From Symbiodinium natans (Eukaryota; Sar; Dinophyceae; Suessiales; Symbiodiniaceae): a stretch of 43,088 bases of DNA. Below the pieces are notes generated by a model. The model ran no database searches. It was given only the letters and a program-made list of their open reading frames with translations, and had not been told where the DNA came from. A program made the translations under genes and the position numbers. The DNA lies in NCBI GenBank assembly GCA_905221605.1, contig CAJNDS010002830.1, forward strand, positions 222,501 to 265,588, written 5' to 3'. Of the stretch, positions 1-8,373 are shown piece by piece (the first letter of the stretch is position 1; each line of letters opens with the position of its first letter).

Positions 1-112
1 CTCAGCATGAGACCCCTTCCCCCCCCCTTCCCCCCTTCCCCCCCTTCCCCCCTCCCCCCCCCCCCCCCCTTCCCCCCCCCCCCCTTTCCCCCCCCCCCCC
101 CCCCCCCCCCCT
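1..112. repeat. Poly-C / CCCCTT low-complexity tract
   Basis: After about 15 bases the sequence is almost pure C with scattered TT pairs. It is simple sequence with no coding content. Homopolymer length here may be affected by assembly error. Confidence 0.9.
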
Positions 113-1148
113 CAAAATGCCCAGCTGTGAAGGGGGGTTTTTGAGCAGCACACAGGCCGCTTGGCGTCTTTGACAAGCTCAAAGTCGTTTTCCAGCCGCA
201 GGCCAACATACCCGCAGGGTTTCGGGCTTCGGGGGCTTCGGCTGAGGTTCAGTCTGCGTTAGAAGTGAGTGTGCAAGGCGGCTGCTCCGCTTATGGGCCA
301 CGTTGGTGTCCAGCCCTTACAAGGGAACCTGTCGTCCTGAGTCGCGTAGCACATGTGGCCCTCTTTTTTAGAGGCGATGGTAGGATTGCTGCTGAGTTGT
401 TCCAGCCGAGCGTTTGTTTTGTTGCTTTGCCAAAGGTAGCGGCAATGTCCGAGTCTGAGCTTTGCCCAAGCGATGAAACTGCTTAATTCCTTGCTTTGCA
501 CTGTGGGCCGCCTGCCGCACTACCTTCACCGGGTACCTGCGCCCTCAAGTGCACCGAGCAAAATGCCACAGCATTTGGTTGTCGAGGTTCCAGCAGCATG
601 CGCAGGCTCCGTGAATCGATCATGGAGTGGGAAATAAGAAACAACAGCAAGTGAAGTGCAGCTCATATGCAGCTCAGTTTGATGACAAGCATCTCCGGTA
701 GTGTCCGACAGTCATGTGCATTCATTTCCATGCTGATGCCGCATTTTTTGAAATCGCAGGCTGCTCCACCACCTCCGCCGCCTGTGGCGCAGGCGCGCTC
801 TAGGCATTGCCATGTGTGATTGCATGATTTGGGCACTAGATAGCAATCAGCTGGAGGCCATACCTCAAGCACCAGCTCCAGCGCAGCAGGCGAGATGTTA
901 GCCATATGTTATCATCAGGCATAACGGCAAAACCTCGACGTGCAACTCTGGAAAGCCCGAGCCCCTTGCCCCGAGAATGGTAGCCGATGAGAGCGGCTTA
1001 AGTGCAAGCTTAGCATCTTGTCCTGCAGCAAGAAGCGGAATCAGGCCGATGTCTCATCCTCACTGGACGCGGGCTCGGCTGTGGTGTCGCATGGTGTTGC
1101 AATTGCATTGCAATTGCACGCTGTGAGGGTGCTGCTTCTGAGGCCTCC

Positions 1149-1505
1149 ATGGCACTGGAATCAGACGAGGTTGTTGAGCGTCGGCTGCAGATCCTGACGA
1201 AGGTCATCGAGCGCACGCCCTACACGTAGCAAGACTTCGGCCAGCTCGACCGAGTTCTCTCCAAGCTCCCAAGCCGCCCCCAAGCCGCTCCCAAGCCGCT
1301 CCCAAGTGAGGCGCAAGCCGGCGGAGGCTGAGGAGTTGCAGGAGATCATGAAGGCTTGCAGAAGGGATGTGTCTTCTCTCATCTGCTGTGCTGAAGCATT
1401 GCTGTCGATCTCTTTGCCGACGGTTCCATACTCCTTGTAATGCGAAGGTGCCGGAGATTCGGAAGGCCATCGCGCGGGCCATAGCTTCTCGTGGATCGAA
1501 CGAAG
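1149..1505 (+). CDS. Three short exons of an unidentified multi-exon gene
   Basis: Proposed exons are 1149-1202, 1327-1353 and 1448-1505. The first opens with an ATG and reads MALESDEVVERRLQILTK. It ends at a GT donor. The second (AEELQEIMK) follows an AG and ends at a GC donor. The third reads VPEIRKAIARAIASRGSNE and ends before GC. Junctions are in phase 0, and the joined product is a charged helical stretch. Without splicing, stops interrupt the frame. The second intron would be only 94 bases. I recognise no family. The call rests on composition, AG|G junctions and phase; the true start may lie upstream. Confidence 0.35.
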
Positions 1506-1839
1506 GCCAGGAGACTGCTCAACTCAACTTTTGTAAGGCTTAAGGGCTGGGGATTTGGATTTGCCGTTTGGGTGAAGCGCGGTTCCGTTCGGGGTTCGGG
1601 CATTTGGTAGGTTAGGTGCTATGTCTACCTTGTCGTGATTGGACTCTTACTGCGTGCGGCATGTGCATGTGAACGACTCTGAGGCCATGCAGCAGAAAAA
1701 CCAGCGGCAAGAGGCAATGCCAGTGTGAAGGGTTTGTCCTAGAGTAAACTTCGCAGCTTGTTACTCATTAACAGCTCCGACTGTTGATTTTCTCGTCGGA
1801 TCGCATGCGGTGGAGCTGAGAGATGTGTTCAGCGCAACA

Positions 1840-1900
1840 GCACACTCTCTCGCTCTCTCTTCTTTTTCTGTGCCTCTCTCTCTCTCTCGCTGGCTCCGTC
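1840..1900. repeat. CT-rich polypyrimidine tract
   Basis: A run of CTCTCT and TTCTTTTTCT units lies just upstream of the putative exon near 1907-1954. It could serve as the pyrimidine tract of a splice acceptor, or simply be a microsatellite. Confidence 0.6.
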
Positions 1901-1906
1901 TGCCTC

Positions 1907-1954
1907 ATGAATTCGTGGGATGAGGCAATGGCCCTGCTCTCCAAATTCAAGCAG
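1907..1954 (+). CDS. Putative exon, unidentified
   Basis: An ATG at 1907 opens MNSWDEAMALLSKFKQ, followed directly by GTCCCG, a possible GT donor after 1954. An alternative start is the AG|GCAATG acceptor at 1924/1925. The frame stays open to a TAG at about 2050, so an unspliced short reading is also possible. The amphipathic helical composition matches the exons at 1.15-1.5 kb, and it may belong to the same gene. No family recognised. Confidence 0.25.
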
Positions 1955-2325
1955 GTCCCGCATGGGCATGGTGATGGGTTCAGGTCGCAAGCCATTGCAG
2001 GCAACGGCTTGTTTTCTCACTTAACATTGCTGGCAGATGCTGGCAGTTAGCTCTCGGCACCCCTCTCAAGGTTGCCCGGGACCAGCCCTAAGGCCCTAAT
2101 GGGTCCTTCCTTCGCAGCACGCGAAACTGCTGCACCTCGGCAGAGGCAAAGCATGGACCAGACACTCCGGGAACGAAACTTTAAGACGGTAGGGGTCGAC
2201 CCCTGAGTTTTTCGTCTCGCAGGAGTTGGAGCGAAGGCCTGCCAGCATTTGCGTGATCTCAGCCGGTCGCAGATCGGCTGAAACACGTGAGCATGTGTGC
2301 CAAGTTCGGTTTTGCTTGGGTCCAG

Positions 2326-2482
2326 GCACCAAGAGATCCTGTCCGAGCGTGCGCTTGGGCTGCAGTCAGGGGATTTGCACAGCGCGTTGGCAAGTAGAGG
2401 CTCAAGATTGCAGGTTGAGATGCTCCGTAGGTTGACCGGAGACATTCCGAGTAGAGATTCGAAAAACCCGATCTCGCAATAA
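2326..2482 (+). CDS. Putative terminal exon, unidentified
   Basis: The tract follows a TCCAG acceptor and reads HQEILSERALGLQSGDLHSA and on to VEMLRRLTGDIPSRDSKN before a TAA at 2480-2482. The first base completes a codon from an earlier exon. Charged, Leu-rich helical composition supports coding. It is probably the C-terminus of the gene whose exons lie at 1.15-1.95 kb. No domain recognised. Confidence 0.35.
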
Positions 2483-2683
2483 TTTAGGATCATGCAGGTT
2501 CACAACGATGTCTGGCTAGGGCAGCTTCCCCTCTTCTCTAGATCTGCTGAAGCCGCGCGGGGTGAGGCAGAATGAGGCAGAGCTTTGCAGAGCTTCGAGA
2601 CTCATCTGAGGACCCACGGCTTCGCACTGAGCAGAAGCGCAGCGACGCCAAGGCCGGGGCATAGACGCTAGAATCAGGAGCAG

Positions 2684-3655
2684 CTAGAAGAAGCTCGGGG
2701 CCAGGGTACTCGATAATTCAAGCTTGATCTTGTGGACATGCTCTCCCGAGAGTAGCCCCAGATGAGGCTTGCATTCCTCACATGTCATCATGACGAAGTC
2801 TCGGCCAGTGCGTTCACGATCATCCGCAGAATCATTCACGCCTCCATGCTGCTCTGGCCATGGAAGGATCCGCGACTGCAGGACAAGAAGCGCTGCGCTG
2901 AGCTTCATGCTAAACAGTCTTGATGAATGTCTTGATGTCACGTATGGCACTACTGACACGACCGCATCTCGGGAGCTCGCAGCGTGGCCATCTGTAGCAA
3001 GCTGCATGAGCACGTGGTTAAGGTAACGCACGCAGCATGCAAGATGTACTCGAGGCCACAGGATCCACGGCAGGCTGCGGAGGCGCTTGACTCGTCTCTT
3101 GACGGTCTCGACATGTGGCCGGCTTTGGCTCCAGGGCAAAGGCCCCGTGCGGCCTGCGGATCCACGGCGCCAGGTGCGGCAAAAAGGTGAAAAAAACTCG
3201 CCTTCGATCTTGGGTGCCTGACAGGCTGATGCGGAGGCTTCCAAGGCGACCGCATCAGAACCAGCAAAGAAACGCGTCACTTGGTGAGATGAACGGCTCG
3301 CTAATCGACCAATTGCGAACAAACGGCACCGTTTAAGTCCAAGGTGAAAGTGGAGGGTGATGCCGACGTTACCACCGTCGTCAGTGATGATGAGGCGCGT
3401 GGGGCATCGGGGAGCCCTGACCCAACGGTGATGCTTGTGGGCTACGACATGCAGGTGGAAAAGATAGCGGACGACGAGGACATGCCACTGGTCCCAACCA
3501 GGCCTGGCCTGGTAATCACTGGTAGTCCACAGATACGCAGATACAGTAGCGCCTGCAAGATCGTGCAGTGCGAGCTTAGCCTTGGCGCACGGCAGGCAGT
3601 TTTTGCAGGGCATGCCCTCGCTGGGCTTCTCGGAGGTCCGCTTGCTGTGCAAATT
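2684..3655. other. Region open on both strands; strand of coding unresolved
   Basis: On the minus strand one frame is open for over 320 codons, from a stop at 3656 to the stop at 2684. This is long for chance. It has two coding-like ends: a Cys cluster (MPCKNCLPCAKAKLALHDL) near 3550-3615 and CEECKPHLGLLSGEHVHKIK near 2700-2760. Its middle is poor, rich in Trp, Arg and His. On the plus strand better-looking peptides occur in pieces, for example HEHVVKVTHAACKMYSRPQD and RQAAEALDSSLDGLDMWP near 3005-3130. I cannot decide between a minus-strand exon and a split plus-strand gene whose complement is open by composition. No family assigned. Confidence 0.3.
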
Positions 3656-3736
3656 TCAAGCAGTCGAAGTCGAAGACAGAATTTTTCCGAGCAAGGCATG
3701 CCAGGCTTCTGCAGTGGCTCAAAGGGGCAGCTCTAG
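3344..3736 (+). CDS. Putative exon(s), acidic unidentified protein
   Basis: The frame reads EGDADVTTVVSDDEARGASG, then VGYDMQ and KIADDEDMPLVP, and stays open to a TAG at 3734-3736. Asp/Glu-rich composition and GC-rich third positions look coding. The opposite strand is also open here but gives a His/Trp-rich product. Exon borders are not resolved. There is no recognisable domain. Confidence 0.3.
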   Translation: MKVEGDADVTTVVSDDEARGASGSPDPTVMLVGYDMQVEKIADDEDMPLVPTRPGLVITGSPQIRRYSSACKIVQCELSLGARQAVFAGHALAGLLGGPLAVQISSSRSRRQNFSEQGMPGFCSGSKGQL

Positions 3737-4364
3737 ATTCCCACAGCTTCTCTTCGATTCTGCTAGGCCTGGCTTCGGCAGTTCATGTCCCAGATGCCGA
3801 GGATGCTCGGCGAAGGCTTCAGTGTAGGATTCTAGATCCCAAAAAGCACTGAAAAATGGCCTTGCAGGCTTCCCAGTGGCGAGGGTAGCCTTTGGGCCAG
3901 AGCTGTATGACGTGGGTTATGTGAGGTTCACACAGGCCCTGAACTTGAAACCCTAGGGTCTGAAGGTTATACTCCTAGTGGTCTGGTTACTTGGCAAGGA
4001 GAAGGTGTGACGAGAGCAATATGAACCCGTAAGGCAGACAGGGAGGATGTGAAAAGACTGGGGTCCTGAGCGAACACCGCAGATTCTAATGCGCTTTCTG
4101 TATCAAAGGAACATCTTGTTCGCGCGGACTTCTTCAAAAAAACACGATATTGTAATAAGGGAGAACTAAACAAATACAGGTTATAGCTCAAAAAAGACGC
4201 AAAAACAGGCTCATGAAATGCAGCGCTCTCTTTGTTGATGGTTTTTGGTGCATTTTCCTAAGGAAAGGCGAGGCCAGGGAGCGGCGACGGCAGCCAGCAG
4301 AGAGCTCAGGGATGCGATGTTCAGCCTCGGGATGTTTAGGGGAAAAGGTCGCACGGGCTTAGTG

Positions 4365-4440
4365 TCTCTCAGGGCCTTTAGGGCCTTTAGGGGCCTGGAG
4401 GGCCTTTTGGGGCCTGTACAGAAGGGCCTGTAGGGCTTAG
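4365..4440. repeat. Degenerate (TTTAGGGCC)n tract
   Basis: Units resembling AGGGCCTTT repeat imperfectly. They look like the 7-bp telomere unit TTTAGGG extended by CC. A longer relative lies at 26836-26945 in the same orientation. Confidence 0.65.
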
Positions 4441-4560
4441 ACACCTTCGCCTGTGAACGCCTTCAAAACCGTCAGGTCGGACGAAAAATCCTTGGCGCCG
4501 CTGGAGAGCAGATGGTCTACGTGGATGCCATGTCTCCGGGCAGCCCGTCGGCAATGCTTT

Positions 4561-4609
4561 GGGGTTTAGGGTTTCAGGTTTCGGGTTTAGGGTTTAGGGT
4601 TTAGGGTTA
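4561..4609. repeat. Interstitial telomere-type repeat (TTTAGGG)
   Basis: Several TTTAGGG units with variants such as TTTCAGG and TTTCGGG. It follows a possible coding stretch (4463-4557) that is open in all three plus frames, so its frame could not be chosen. Confidence 0.8.
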
Positions 4610-4848
4610 CCTCAGAGTCGCCCCAAAAAAATCCTGGTGAGGGCCGCGGACCTGGGCCGCGGAGTCTGTTGCTCTCTTGGCCTTTTCGAGTACCGCCAGG
4701 TGAAATGCTGCTGCTGATGCAGTTTGTATTCATGCTGGAGGACTCATTTGCAAACTTGATGGGGGGGGGCTAAAGGGTTCGCTTAGCACCGCCTTTTTTT
4801 GGCTCACTTAGCAACGTGTCTTTTCTCGGGCCTGGGCAGCATGCCCTA

Positions 4849-4962
4849 AACCCATCTAAACCCTATATCAGCCCTATAAACCCTATAAACCCGCTATGAA
4901 CCCTGATATAGACCCTACATGAACCCCATATAAACCCTATATAAACCCTACATAAACCCTAA
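4849..4962. repeat. Degenerate CCCTATAAA-type minisatellite
   Basis: Roughly ten units of the form CCCTAnnTAAA or CCCTATATAAA, a diverged 10-14-bp derivative of the CCCTAAA motif. It is AT-richer than the classical telomere-like arrays in the window. Confidence 0.75.
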
Positions 4963-5111
4963 GCTCGATGTTGCCAAGTGATAAGGAAACAGCGCTGCTA
5001 AGTGATCCTTCAACCCGCGCGGGGGGCGGGGGGGGGGGGTTCGTCGAAGCCATTTCCAAATACCAATACTACAAGACAATAAAAAAACGCGGAAAGATGA
5101 CCACGATGTTT

Positions 5112-5200
5112 GCAGGGCCCCACGGAAGGGAGGCTTCTGCACATGGAGACATGCGTGGCGACGTGTCCATGGTGCTTGCAAGGGATGCTCTTGCACGTGG
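5112..5200. repeat. Imperfect ~60-bp direct duplication
   Basis: Segments around 5130 and 5183 share GGGAGGCTTCTGCACATGGA versus GGGATGCTCTTGCACGTGGA, and both are flanked by GCAAGG/GCAGGG and CACGGAA motifs. No coding signal is evident. Confidence 0.45.
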
Positions 5201-5261
5201 AGAGATAGGCCATAATGCCGCAAGGCCTCACGGAAACATCCCCCCCGGGAACCGACAGGAA

Positions 5262-5615
5262 CGCTCCAAACAATCTGAGAAAATGGACACACTCAGAGCG
5301 AAAATACAAGTTTGATCATATTTTTTTGCAGTGGCGCCAAGACCCAAAAGAAAGTTCCAAAAACAAGGAGGCAAAGCAATGCTATTGGAGAACACCAGCC
5401 ACAAACAAACTGAGAAACTTTAATAATCACTGACAACGAACGTGCAAATCCGGATCAACTTTTTGGGACAGCATACAGTGCCAACATGCAAGAGAAAGTG
5501 CCAAAAACAAGGAGGAAGCATATGCTATTGAACAAACACGAGCGACAAACAACCGAGAGAATTGGAAACATTGAGAGTGAACATGCAAAGCTGGATTCAT
5601 TTGCAAAACCCGGCG
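5262..5615. repeat. ~140-bp tandem repeat, about 2.5 diverged copies
   Basis: Copies two and three share GTnCCAAAAACAAGGAGG, ATGCTATTG, ACAAACAA, GAACnTGCAAA and a terminal GGAT-CA-TTTTT segment. A partial first copy holds only the second half (CAATCTGAGAAAATGG to the TTTTTTTGC). Spacing between equivalent points is about 137-141 bases. It is A-rich and lacks a shared open frame, so it is probably a satellite-like or intronic repeat. Confidence 0.6.
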
Positions 5616-5756
5616 GAGCATGCCTACGACTCTCAAACAGTAGCTAACACAAAATTGCTGTCTTGTATGTTGCTGAACTGAGAACGCGCACTTTGCAACG
5701 GGTGGGGGTTCTTTTTGGGTAAATTTTTTGGTTTTTTTTGGGTATTTTTTGGTTTT

Positions 5757-5962
5757 CTAAACCCTAAGCCCTAAGCCCTAAACCCTAAACCGTAAACCCT
5801 AAAACCCGAAAGCCCTTAAGCCCTAAAGCCCCAAAACCCTAAAACCCTAAAACCCGAAACCCTAACCCCTAACCCCTCAACCCTAAACCCTAAGCCCTAA
5901 GCCCAAAAACATACCCTAAACCCAAAAACATACCCTAAACCCAAAAACATACCTAAAACAAA
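5757..5962. repeat. Degenerate CCCTAAA telomere-type array
   Basis: About 200 bases of CCCTAAA units mixed with CCCTAAG, CCCAAAAACATA and CCCGAAA variants, preceded by a TTTTTTGGGTA-rich stretch. The decay is much greater than in the 33.3-kb array. Confidence 0.8.
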
Positions 5963-6569
5963 CCAAAAAAACACCCAAAAAAAACCTGGCTCCCTTTGCA
6001 ACCAAGCATGATCTCAGATCTGCATGAAGACTCTATAGTGTGCCAGACAAATTGTGCAAAGTGGCTAATGGTAAACGAATGTTTAACATCCTTGTAGGGT
6101 AAAGTGTGCGTTCTGAGAAGTATACTGAGGGGTGTGAAGTGTGCGTTCTGCTTGTAAAGCGGCGTTGTGGTTGTAAAGTGTGGTAAACGCCTCCCCCGCC
6201 CCCACCCCGCGTTTGAGGTTTTTGGGGTGTCAGGGAGGGGTGCTGTAATTGAATAAGGGGAGGGTTCCTCACCACAACCATCCAACAACCCTAAAACCCT
6301 AAACCCTAAACTCAAAGCCCGAGTCGTCAGGAGAAGCTGCGGTCTACTGGCCGATCTGTGGACCTCGCACAGCGGGTCTCGCACAGCTTCAGTTCCCCGG
6401 CTTCGAGTCTGGGTATAACGGTACGTATAAGGGTACTTAGAGCGATGTTAGGGCAAGTACAGTTACAAGGGTTCATAAGCACCATGAACCTCCAAGTATG
6501 TTCATCTTTCTGTGGGGGCAGCTCCCCGCATCTAGACGAGACACTACGTTCTCTGATTGTAAGTACACC

Positions 6570-7245
6570 ATGCAGCAGAGAACCTGGCCGGTTGCCACTT
6601 CGCCACTGCTTGCAGGCTATCTTCAGGTCGACCTGGCGGTTGACGCTTTCTGGCTGCAGGATGCTGGAATGTCCCGGATGGCTTGCGTCCCCAATCCCTG
6701 TAAAGTGAAAGTCGACAAGATATCCTCCATGCAGCTGATACGGAAGAAGCTTGCGCGAAACCTAAGCTTAGGTCGGCATGTGGACTGGAGGCTGCTCATT
6801 CAAAGTTCCACAAGTGGCCCAGGTGATGTTGAAGTGGGTCTTTGATGGGCTGCCCTTCCAGTGTGGCACGACAGGACGCTGCAAATACAGTCTAGAGCAG
6901 CAATCGGGTGAGTTCGCCCTCACAGCTCAGTCCGTGCTGGGAAAGCTGTCCCAGCTGCGAACAGGACTCCGCTTCTCCACCCGCGAGAAGCTGCGGCGGC
7001 AGAACGAAAGCCTCAAGAAAAGGAAAGAGCTCAGGCCCTGCGAGGGTATGCGAGAGCAATTAACATGATGCTAATGCGCACGAGCAGGATTGAAAGGGCG
7101 CTCATGGAACAACCTGAGAGCCCCGAGGCAGATGAACTCTGAAGCTAGAGGCTGGATGGACTCCATCCCGGACTGGGTCGGCAACCGCCACCGAGCTGAA
7201 CTGCGAAGAACACACAGCAGTCACAGCAACCGGAAGTTGCGATAA
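6570..7245 (+). pseudogene. Intronless coding tract with frame changes, unidentified
   Basis: Coding-like sequence runs continuously but changes frame. Segment 1 starts at ATG 6570 and reads MQQRTWPVATSPLLAGYLQ, then DAFWLQDAGMSRMACVPNPC and LIRKKLARNLSLGRHVDWRL; its frame ends at 6845. A +1 frame takes over near 6790-6840 with QVMLKWVFDGLPFQCGTTGR and LRTGLRFSTREKLRRQNESL, ending at 7068. The original frame resumes with MMLMRTSRIERALMEQPESP to TGA 7142. A further segment from ATG 7132 has GWMDSIPDWVGNRHRAELRR to TAA 7245. The gaps between frames are too short for introns. A decayed retrocopy, or assembly errors in a real gene, would explain this. No family recognised. Confidence 0.4.
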
Positions 7246-7499
7246 GCCGATAGGCACAAGGTGTGTTGACGGTGTGCCGAACCTTCTTGCTGCTTTGATG
7301 AGCTCGGTAGTGGGCCATTGCAAACGTGCATCTTGTGAAGGGCTTTGGAGGTGCGCAGCGTGTGCCCCGAGGTGACCTTGTCGTGGGCCCTGCGCTCTTC
7401 CGGCTCGGGGGCGCCGAGGTCGGCAAGGCCGTCTCCAGAGCACCAAGAGCGATCCAAACTGTGCGCCCCACAACGCATGCAGCCTACTGGAAAATAGAA

Positions 7500-7532
7500 A
7501 CCCCCCCCCCTCCCCCCCCCCCAAAAAAAAAG
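7500..7532. repeat. C-run followed by A-run
   Basis: About 21 C (with one T) followed by nine A. It is a homopolymer tract that opens long false frames on both strands here, including a 269-codon minus-strand frame over 7102-7911. Confidence 0.8.
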
Positions 7533-7667
7533 GGCCTTGATTTAGAACAGCCAGCAGCTTCCAAACAAATACCAATGGTCTGCGGACGGCTACCAAGTCC
7601 TCTTTCCTTCGAGCCGCGGCATACGTGGCAGAAGCAACAAGCACCTCAGACCAGCAAGCCGTGCAGC

Positions 7668-7890
7668 GTAGCATCCATGAAAGAACTTCGAGCCCAGTGA
7701 GTGCTACTACTGGGAAAAGGTAAAGGATAGCGTGCAGGAGGTTCATGGGCTGAACTACCAGCATCCCTAAAACCCTTGGTGCTCCAGCCTTTCGCCTTTC
7801 GTTCCAGGCCTCGGCTGTGGAGGCTCCGGTGATGGAGGAATTGCCCGAAGAGCGCTGGGAGGCAGCGGCAGCATCGGCAGCTGAGACTTC
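7668..7890 (+). CDS. Two putative exons, unidentified
   Basis: Exon 7668-7697 follows a GTGCAG acceptor, encodes VASMKELRA and ends at a canonical GTGAGT donor. Exon 7808 to about 7890 follows CGTTCCAG, with a pyrimidine-rich approach, and reads ASAVEAPVMEELPEERWEAA. Both are charged and helical. The minus strand is also open here but gives a less plausible protein. The second frame remains open to a TAA at about 7965. Possibly an end-piece of a gene that precedes the E2 gene. Confidence 0.3.
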
Positions 7891-8299
7891 GTTGTTGCAT
7901 GTCTCCTGCACCTTGGGGGGCAGGTGCCATGTGATGAGCGCAGATCTGCCCAGTGCTTGGTGCTAACTAGGGTTGCAAAGCACAAGACATGACATGTAGG
8001 TGCTGGCTGCGGGACCTCTCACACGCCAATACGCTGCGGTATGCATTCTGTGGGCAGTTGTGGACTAGGTTTGCCCCATCAGTGGAGAGCGCTTTGACAG
8101 GCTCGGGATGTCTGGTGAGAAAGTGTACCTAAGAATCGTTTCTGTCGGAAGTCCTACACTTCTGTGCAGGGCCTGGAGCAACGCACTGAACGACTGGGCG
8201 TTCGTGGGCGCTGTGGCGGCTGAGGCCAGCGCAGCGCGGCCGCTGAGGCCACATGGAGCAGTTCTCTTGGGGGTTGCTTGCATGATCTTGCATGCGATG

Positions 8300-8313
8300 T
8301 CCCTCTCCCGCAG
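8300..8313 (+). promoter_or_regulatory. Probable spliced-leader acceptor of the E2-domain gene
   Basis: A TCCCTCTCCCGCAG pyrimidine tract plus AG lies 60 bases before the ATG at 8374. Dinoflagellate mRNAs receive a 22-nt spliced leader at such AG sites. The use of this particular AG is inferred. Confidence 0.4.
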
Positions 8314-8373
8314 CGCCCCTCAATGCCCGAAGCCGCTCGCGAAAGCTTCCACCGAGTTCGCACATAGTTCGCC

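Noticed and set aside
4245-4433. Collagen-like or Gly-rich short proteins over (TTTAGGGCC)n tracts
   Set aside because: Produced by a 9-bp repeat; not supported by any flanking coding signal.
6340-6415. Possible tRNA: TGGCCGATCTGTGG (A-box-like) and GGCTTCGAGTC (B-box-like)
   Set aside because: No matching acceptor stem could be drawn and no anticodon arm fits the spacing; boxes alone occur by chance.
7102-7911. 269-codon minus-strand open frame
   Set aside because: It crosses a C/A homopolymer, and its complement contains better exons with splice sites on the plus strand; composition of the minus product is poor.
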